From Branchiostoma floridae (Eukaryota; Chordata; Leptocardii; Amphioxiformes; Branchiostomatidae): a stretch of DNA of 64,000 nucleotides. Position numbers and translations under genes: made by a program. Below, piece after piece: positions 47,601 to 56,600 of this stretch. The stretch lies in contig NC_049980.1 in the NCBI RefSeq assembly GCF_000003815.2, positions 20,131,743 through 20,195,742 of the forward strand. Direction: 5' to 3'. The notes beneath the pieces are model-generated. The model did no database searches and had not been told where the DNA came from. It saw only the letters and a list, made by a program, of their open reading frames with translations. Numbering within the stretch: position 1 is the first letter of the stretch; the number at the start of each line of letters is the position of its first letter.

Positions 47601-50600
47601 TTCAACAGCTACATACAGTAAAGGGTTCAAGAGTAAACTAGAATTCAGCATGAAGCTTGTCCGATGGAGGTCGTACTAAGTCTTGTATCTTTAGCTTTGG
47701 TCCTGTGGTGACTACAAAGTTGCTGAAGAAGCCCCTATGTGGGCTGACCTTGCAGTGGGACACAATCAGAATTCCAGATGCCTGTCATGGGTCGATCCCA
47801 ACATTTATTTTCCCACATTACCTACTTGAAGGGAAGCTTATGGCCTGCATGAAACTTCCATTTCTTCCGGGCCAGTAAACTGTCCGGGCCGCAACATTTT
47901 CCGTGATTTATTGACAAGCAATCAATATTTTCCATATTCTTAATAACTCGGATGAAAATCTAGCCTTCTTTTGCTTGTAAAGTTGACTTCTTTGGTGAGG
48001 GCTGAAACAGATCTGTTCCTTGAAATCAATGCCGTGGTCATTACTGAGATGAAATTTCTATCAGGACGGCTTGGGAAGGATCGTAGCCAGCTCTCCAACC
48101 CATCCATCAACTGAGACTGGTATGAATAAGGGACATACATATGATACAAGTAGCATGTCTGCAGTCATATACATTGTATGTATCATACACTTTAAATTTC
48201 CAGATTATTACCACAAAGGCCAAACTCAATGTGCAGAAAAATTGGTCCCATATAAATCTACGTAAGAATGTTTTTTTGTATGAATATACCGACTTTTCAT
48301 GCGCATTCTTCAGTTTTATTTGTTGACAAGAATTGATATTGTGTCAGTAAACTTTTTACTGAAAGATGTGTATTGGGTGTTCCAAATATGCTGCTAAGTT
48401 TACATGTATAATTCTACACACTGTAAGGGGCAGCAGGTTACTCTCAACTACTTAAAACCTCCTTACTGTTTTAACCATAACTTTAATGTGATTGGGGATA
48501 CTTCATTTTGTTCCTTTTCCTATCTTGGACTCTTTCTCTTTATTTACACTATTCCAGAGCCATTCAGAAACCAGGCCTTAGTATGTGTATAAGCCGATTG
48601 ACAATAGTTTCTACTGTCAAGTTGTTAGATCAACTAGTTAGGCAGAATTTGAGTTAATTTTCTAGGCAGAAATACACTGACTAGAAATGCACAAGGTGAA
48701 CAAATTGTATACTCTCTACTAGGGCTGGGTACCGGTACAGAAAATTCAGGTCCAGGTCCGGTTCAGGTCCAAAGGATTAGGTCCAGGTCCGGACCTGAAC
48801 CTGGACCTGATTCAGTATGACTCATACCAATGGTCCATTTCACTACATAGAAATTTGTTTGGTGGAGTATGAGACTTACACTAGCGTTTTAAAATCCTAC
48901 AACGCTAACTGCACCTGTACGATTGGCTGTAAAACTTGGTAGAAATTACTATAAACTCTACTCTACTTCACTCTTGTTATTTTCTTCCACCTGCAAGCGC
49001 CAAAACGTGTGAATGGCTGATAGAATAATCTGTTAATTTTCTAATCGGTCCAACATCCGGTCCACCTAATTTTTTTAGGTCCGGTTTTTCTGGACCGGTC
49101 CAATAAGAAAAACCGGGTTTGCACCGGTACGCTGTACCGATACCCAGCCCTACTCTCTACAATTCTATAGTAGCAAGTGAGTAACTCTGGACCTGGAGGG
49201 TAGGGTTTGAATTTTGGTCATTCTTGCCAACCCAACCTTGGGTACTATTTGAGGGGGTTGCAGTCCTTCAAATGAAAGGTTCCATACTTGAAGAGAACTG
49301 TCTTATCTTGGTTGGCAGAAAGTACACTGGAGAATCAGTTTCAACTCTACAAATCAAGACCTCTATCTTCTTACCCAGGGAATGTATTAGCATAACATAA
49401 AGATGCTGTATGTTGAGCCTGCCTGAAACAGATTGGGATTCACAGCAGCACCTAAGGGTAGTGCTGCTACTACCTGGGTTAAAGGTTACAGGCACGAGGA
49501 CCAAAGGCAAAATGATGTGGAGTTGCTGTAGATGACCTTGGTGAGAAGGGGTCAGGACAATGTAAATTGACTTGAGGTTTTGCTGTGTGGCAGGTTCAGG
49601 TGATTATGAGTTCTGCATAGAGGTCTATCACAAGGAGAGATACATGTACAAGTACCGGGCAGTTTTACCAGTTGAACAATACAGATACTACAGAGGATAT
49701 GTAAGAGTTAGGTGTGACTGGTCGTTCAATATCATATTACCAACCACCACTACATGCTTGCAAAGCTGATGCGTTACTCCAAAAGACCAATACATGTATA
49801 CAGTTTGAACATTACAGATGCAGCGGATATCTAATGTGACTGGTCAATCAATGTACTATAATTTATAGCTAGCCACCATTATATTGATGCAAAGCTAGTG
49901 TCACTCCGAAGGGCGGTTTTACTAGTCAAATCTATTCTCATTCATCTGAAAGAGGTTCCGCAAAACAGTTTTGCTATCAGTGAAGATGATGTCAGTTCAA
50001 TAAACAAGTTTCACCATATTGAGATCACAATTTAAAACATTCCTGATCTATTTTTCTAGTCTACTTCTAAGCTTTGGACATTTAATGCTGGTTATCTCAT
50101 AGTATCAGAATATCTCTAAATTTTCACCGAAAACACAAATATGGACGCAATGCCTGGCCTTAGACACAGCAATGTCACATGAATATGCTCTATAACAACA
50201 ACTATTAAAGAATGTTGTTTCTTATATGTATCATTAGCCCTATCAAGGAGCGTCAGGTCCAAAGGGAGGTCTCGTTATTTGGGTTTGTATGTATTCTTGC
50301 ACCTGTAACTCAACATTGTGATTTGTATGGATTTTGATGTATTTGTAGTTATAGAGGGAAATCTGGCCCCTAGCAGCTTTTTCAGGTTCTGCAGCAAAAC
50401 AGGCAAACACTTCTTTTCTGATAGTGGAGACTCCGAGCAAGCTCGCCGGAGTAAGTAAGTAAGAGTAGCATATTACACTGAGGTATGAGATATTTTATTT
50501 CTTGTTTGTGTTTAAATTTTTTGCAGGATACAGAAGATTGTGAAGGACCTTAACAAGCATCTACAGAACCAGGGGACAGGACCATGGCAACAGAACAAAG

Positions 50601-53600
50601 TCCAGGCCTTGGACAGGACACTAGGGGAGGCCAGCAGGGTCATGGAAAAAGGGGTATGTATCAAAAGGGTATGACTGACATATTTCGTCTCACTTTTTAT
50701 GTTTAAATCAATAGGATTCTTCTGGATACTTATCCAGGCAAGCTTGCTGGAGGAACGATAAGTACATTGTACATATTGCAATTTTTTGAACCTACAATAA
50801 CCTTATTCGCATGTCCCCTCCCCACCCCCTCCTTGTGGAAATCAGTTTAGAACAAAAGTTCAGATGCAGTGATGAAAAGAGATGATCTTTAGTTTATTTA
50901 ACATAAAGGACTCCCCCGAGCATGGCCATATCGTTTATGAACTTCACCCACTGTCTGAAAGATGTTAATGATAGCCTGCATAGTAAGCTGTATTGTTGAT
51001 ATAACCTCCCTGGTCAGTATTCCTCCTGGCCCTTTATTTTCATTTTGACATTTTCTTAAATGATACAGAACCAAGGAAGTGTACTGGTATGGCCTAAGAC
51101 AGATAGTATGTCCAGCACATGGGGGGGGGGGGGTCAGGTTTGATTTTCTTGTCCATAAAACATAGTTCTTATAAATGATAAATTTTTTCGTAGCTTTGAA
51201 AATAATGACTTTATTCAACACCAAGACAACTCAGTAACTGAAACGGTCACATAGTATGTGCATGTATGTCCACATGGTTTGTTGCAATACATGCAACTTG
51301 CAAACACAACCCATCTCCAACCTTTCTTGATACAATCTGTTTTAAGACATTGTGGGTGCATTTACATTGCATAGATACAGCTACAACAGTTCACATGCAG
51401 TGTCATACATAGTGTGTTATAGTTTACATACATGTACAGTAAATTATAAAATGAAGTCACTTGAAAGGCAGCCTTGTCCAGACCTGGCAGGATGGGAATT
51501 TGTAGGACAGTGAGGTTCTACAGATCTGGGTGTCTGTTCATTCTCACCACAGGCAATCTGTGGCAAGACTGTACTTGGTGCAGTAACTGTACTGTTGGGA
51601 TAGGGACAAGTCAGGGTAGAGAAAAATACTAGTACATGCCTACCAGACAGCTAACGTCAAAAGGCTGTTCTTGAAATATACAGCACGGGTCTGATAAAAT
51701 TACCTGGATGTCAACATTATTGTCTCACAGTTTGTAATCTTTTTGCTGAATGACGCAGTTATTTCCTACAGTAAATGTGCTAGAGTCACTTTTGTGAGAT
51801 GTTGCTAACCAGCTTGGGACACACAAACTTCATTTATGGGACTTATCTGAGCATGGCACCCTCGCCCACTACCAAAAGCTAGCAGCTCAGTCAAACACTG
51901 TTTAATTTGTAGGCAAGAATAATTTGATCTGTTGGTTCTGAACTGGAAGTTCAGCCTGGCAGCAGTGTCTGAGAGGGGAGAGTTTGTGCTTTGGCACACA
52001 CAGTTTCAGGGAGTGGAGATGGTCAGATTTATTGGCCCTTTGTCCACAACCGGTAAATAATTGGTAGCTCTTCAAGATTCTGCTACCTTCCTTAAGCCCC
52101 CTTTACAAATCAAGAATTTAGCTCGGCCGAGTTGTTGCCGAGCTCCAAATGGACATTTTCGGCCGGAGTATGACCGGCGTTTGGGCGACTATGCGGGCCT
52201 CGAGCGATTTTTAGCAGCTCGGCCGGCGTTTGCGGGGCACTTGCGGCTGCGCTTAATTTCAGCGAGGCCTCGGCGGCGTGCGTTGAGCTCGGAGAGCTCG
52301 TCAATGGGTTGCCTGTAGCTCGACCGGAGCTTGTCCGAGCAATGGCCGAGACTTGGCCGATACTCGGGCAGCAACCCGACGGTTTTTTACTCTCTTTTCT
52401 TCGGTCAGAGTTTGCCCGAACTCTTCAGCCTCGCGCCAGATTCGTTCGGGCTTTCTGCAATAACCGGACGATATTCTGTCCGACTTTTAAGAAGTTTGGC
52501 GTGCTTTGGGTGAGCATCGTGCTGGTGTCGCTGGGAGCTTGGGAGGGCTCCGGCAGAACTGTCACCTAATCAATTTAATACCTGTGTTGAACACGTGCCT
52601 TTGTTTTGGGTTTTCATCTTTAGTGAAGTTTGTTCCGAAATATAAGATAAATAAAGACTACTGTATGCACTTTTCTAAGAAAGCTGCGTACCTTTTATAA
52701 TGTAAGATGATTGGACACCAAGACAGTACTTCCTATTTATTTTTTGCTATAGCTTTCAATGTGTGAGATCATATATAATTCTTCATGTCTGATGGCTTCC
52801 AGTCTGAAACTCGGACAGCTTTTGCCGGCTTTCGCTCGAGGTTCGCCCAAGGCTCGCCCGAGGTTCGCCCGAGTTAAGCTTTGTCAAAATTATTGTATTA
52901 TGCTGAATAAGACTGGTCTGTTCACTTTGTGGCTCTTGTGGTAGTTTTTGGATTGGTTTATCACAACATTCCTGTTGATATTATCGTTTTCAGTGTGTTC
53001 GTCCACTCCACTCATGTCCTACATATATCCCGCAACTCTTTATTAAATTTTACACAAATATTCAGCTTTTTACAAGGTTTGTCAGTTCTGACTTCGTCCA
53101 TGTTCAAGACATAGTACAATCTCATTAACAAATTATAATCAGTTGTGTTGGACGGACGTCGGACGGGCTCCGTCCATTTGTAAAGGGGGCAGATTTTCAG
53201 CGAAAAATACAGCCGATACTCGGGCGATGTTGAAATTCGGCGAGCTCTGACCGATCTACAAATTCGGCCGGAGTCCGCATGAATTGTAAAGCCGGCTTTA
53301 GGACAATAACATTCAGGCCAACTTTTCCAACCAATCCTCTGCTATCAGGTTGATATCCTTTTGCTAAAGTTTTACTAAAAAAGATGCTATAGAACTGCAT
53401 CTTGATTACACACAAACTGTGCATTAGTTTGTAATTGGCCCTGTTGAGATTCATTAGATTATCTATATTTGACCTTCCTGCCAGGGGTCAAAACTTGACC
53501 AACAATAACAAGTCCCAGGAAACCTGTTAGATCTAGTCACAGTCATCTTACAAACAAACCAAGTCTACTGGGACTGTTGTAAGTTGTATGCAGCAGACAT

Positions 53601-56600
53601 GCTGTTAGCCTGGATACCATACCCCAACCTCAGATAGATATCTTTCGCACGATAGATACTTGAGATCGGGCTGGGGTTTGGTAACCAGGCTAACATGCTG
53701 TATTCACTACCAACCGTCAGAAGTAAATTCTTTATATGTTAACCTATCATCAAGGATAGTTTAAGAGAAATTCTATCTGTATCCTATAAGCAGAAGTTAA
53801 TGTTCATGTCTACAGAAGTATCAAATACAAGCCATGAGGTTGATTAAAATGAACTTAACATTTTCTTTGTTATTCAACAAGTAAGAGACTATAATTTTAA
53901 TGACTAAACAGTTTTAACTTTCAAGAAAAAAATACTTTCATGCTAAGATGTAGAATGCTAGTTCACCTTTATCTGCAACAGTAACCTATAACAGTAACCT
54001 ATATTTTGAACTCAGACCTTATTACATCTGTACCGGTACTCTTATCTTGAAGTGCAAATTCAGATACATAATGACATGTGACAATCCCTGCATGGCAGAT
54101 ATAGGAAAATATATCAAAGAAGGTTTTGACATTAGAAATTCCCCAAATGATTGTAAAAGCCTCCAATGATTGTACGAAACTTATCCCATACTACAACTCC
54201 TGTATTAGTTAGATAAGCCCTAAGTTAAGTTATAGCACTGTAGTTATGTAGATGCCATACTTTGTACCTCGTACAATTGTTGTGCAATAAAGTTATTATC
54301 TTATAAAACTGTCATTTTAACATTGTTTATTTCAATGCACATATTATGTTCTTATAAAAACTACAGGTTAACTGGTATTTTGAAATTATGATTATTATGC
54401 TTTATATCAATCCAAGTAAACAAGTAAAGAAAACACTGGCACTTTCTGTGTGGTTACAGACTGCCTTCGACAAGCAGGTGTTGCGCAGCTGCGGGGGCAT
54501 GACATCCCTGTCCCGACTGCTGTTCCTAACAGAGACAAACGGAGATGGCAAGCCACCTGTTATCCCCAACAAGTAAGTACACTTTGAATGGCAATCATGT
54601 TGAATTAAAGGCCATCCAACATTCAGACTGATATGTAGTCAGTCTTTGTAACATAATGATACTGTTACTCAGTGATGGTGCAGTCATATTTATTTATTGC
54701 ATGGCAGGTTTATGAATTGAGTACACTCTTGCAACCTTGTGACAGAAAAGTTGGGAAGTATGAGGCCAATGAATGACCATTGCACCAGAACATGATGTAT
54801 CAAAACCAAGTCATGCTACAGTACCATGGAAATCAGCCAGGGGTCCATAATCAATTTTAGTTCTTCATTTTGCAAACATCAACAAGGTAGTAGCATACCC
54901 AATATCCATCCACAAATTCTTGAGTTATGCGTATACACATGTAAACCAAAGAGAAAAAAGCCCAACAAAATGAAAAATACAGGTTAAAGGAATTCAAGTT
55001 ACAGTTGAGTATTTCATACCCTGCTGTACTGGACAGTGTATCTTCACCAGTTCTGTGACCCTTGATGTGACTTTGTCAATCAAGCTGCCTGGTTAAACAA
55101 ACATAATCTGTTCCCACCCCAGTTATCCATCCCTAGTCTAGCCCAAACACACCATCCTGCCAGTCTTTGTCCTCAGCCACAGTTTTGTCTAGAGTTTCAC
55201 CTGGTAATCCTGCTGGCGTCTCAGGCCTTCCTTATTGTTGTTTTTTTTCCTGTCTTCTGTTGCCACTAGATTAAGAGAGTTCGGACCCTATTTTCACAGA
55301 TTATGTAACGTTACCAGAAAATTTGTGGATTTCTTCCCTTCTGTAGTGCTGCTTAAAAAGATTAAGAAGACCTCATTCAATAGGGAGAGAGAGATGAATA
55401 ACGTAACAGATTTTCAGTGTGCATTGCCAAATAACACATCCCCATATGCTATTTGGAAGTAACATATTCACCTCTGATGGCAGTCATGAACATGTATCAC
55501 AGAAAGTCCTGGTATCACCTATCTGTGGTTTTTGGCCAGGCCTAAGGGGTGGAGCACTTTACTGTAGTGTCATGATTTGGTGGCAGATCAATCATATGTT
55601 ACTTGTGCTGCGGTACTACAAGCAAGGCATTTTTCCCCAATTGTAAAACCCTTTACCAACTTATGTCTGACAGAATTATACCAGGTTAAATGTACATTTT
55701 AAGTATATTTTCCAGAAATAAAATCATTTTTGATCCCTAGTGACCATATTCAAAGTTGATGGCAGTTATCATGTGACTTTTTGTCAGTTTACTGTGCCCT
55801 ACCAAATAACACTAAAAAGGATTGTTATCATTTTTTAACATGTTGGTATATCTAATGTACAAGGAAGTCATCACTAAAGATTTTTCATTGCAGGTCTTTA
55901 AACCTGGTGGCCTCTGTTTACGGACAAGCGTGTACCGGGCTGGAGGAAAACTGCGTGTACGTGCTTCTGAGTAACAAGATTGCATCAGTGGTCGACGCCC
56001 TATCACATCAACTCATGGTAGGTGTCATCTCCCCTTCTACAGGCAAACAACTCTTATTTCAGTGTAACTCATCATTGAAGTCATATAACTGCTTATTTAT
56101 TTCCTAAGAGAATAAAACATTTAAGAGTTAGTAATTATGAAGAACTTGTCAATGAGTAAAAGTAATCTTTTGGAATGCATTGTACAATATTAATGTTGTG
56201 TTTGAGCATGTTTGCAAGTTTTTTTGCATAGATTCATAATTGTTTAATTTGATACACTCAGTTTTGCTGACATGTGTTTTGTATGTCAATAGAAATAACA
56301 CTTAATGATATCCATTTTCATGTGATTGCCCGGATATGTCTTAATCTGACACCCGCATGCTAGTAAAGTTTTGGGTCACTATCATGTTGACAAACTGTGG
56401 GCAACAATGCAGCAAGTACAGTCTGAGTGTACACAATACACTACAAGTCTACCTGACCATCTATCAAACACAGCACAAGGCTGGGCACGCTTGAGAAACA
56501 TCCTGCTATTGGCTGTGAATGCAGGTTGCTGCGTATGTTTGGATAAGCACTTGTTCTTTCCACCCACGGGGATCTGAACGTCAATGCAAACAAAAATCAC

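Larger units (their letters stand above)
41256..50526 (+). other. SCAPER intron 21 (9.3 kb) with candidate regulatory blocks and MITEs
   Basis: The largest complete intron in the window. No extra exon fits the phase. It holds MITEs (45383-45569, 48720-49152), a GC-rich fold-back (45943-46074), a (CA)10 run (44597-44616) and several non-repetitive blocks that look constrained: about 41700-41900, 43780-44000, 46440-46700 and 47640-47960. The last of these contains TTATTGACAAGCAATCAATA. Confidence 0.5.
50654..54459 (+). other. SCAPER intron 22 (3.8 kb), repeat-rich
   Basis: No additional exon. It contains a G13 run (51121-51133), the terminal-inverted-repeat element at 52096-53190, a hairpin at 53613-53693, and near 54200-54300 a sequence ending TGTGCAATAAAGTTATTATC that resembles the 3' end of a LINE or SINE. 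Confidence 0.5.

Noticed and set aside
49594-49700. Exon-like stretch between GTGTGGCAG and GTAAGA in SCAPER intron 21
   Set aside because: Joined to exon 21 (phase 2) it hits an immediate TGA, and its 107 nt do not fit exon 22. The open frame GSGDYEFCIEVYHKERY has no counterpart in SCAPER.
52061-52569. Overlapping open frames in the CGGCCG-rich element
   Set aside because: GC-rich DNA gives long chance frames on both strands; no transposase motifs.
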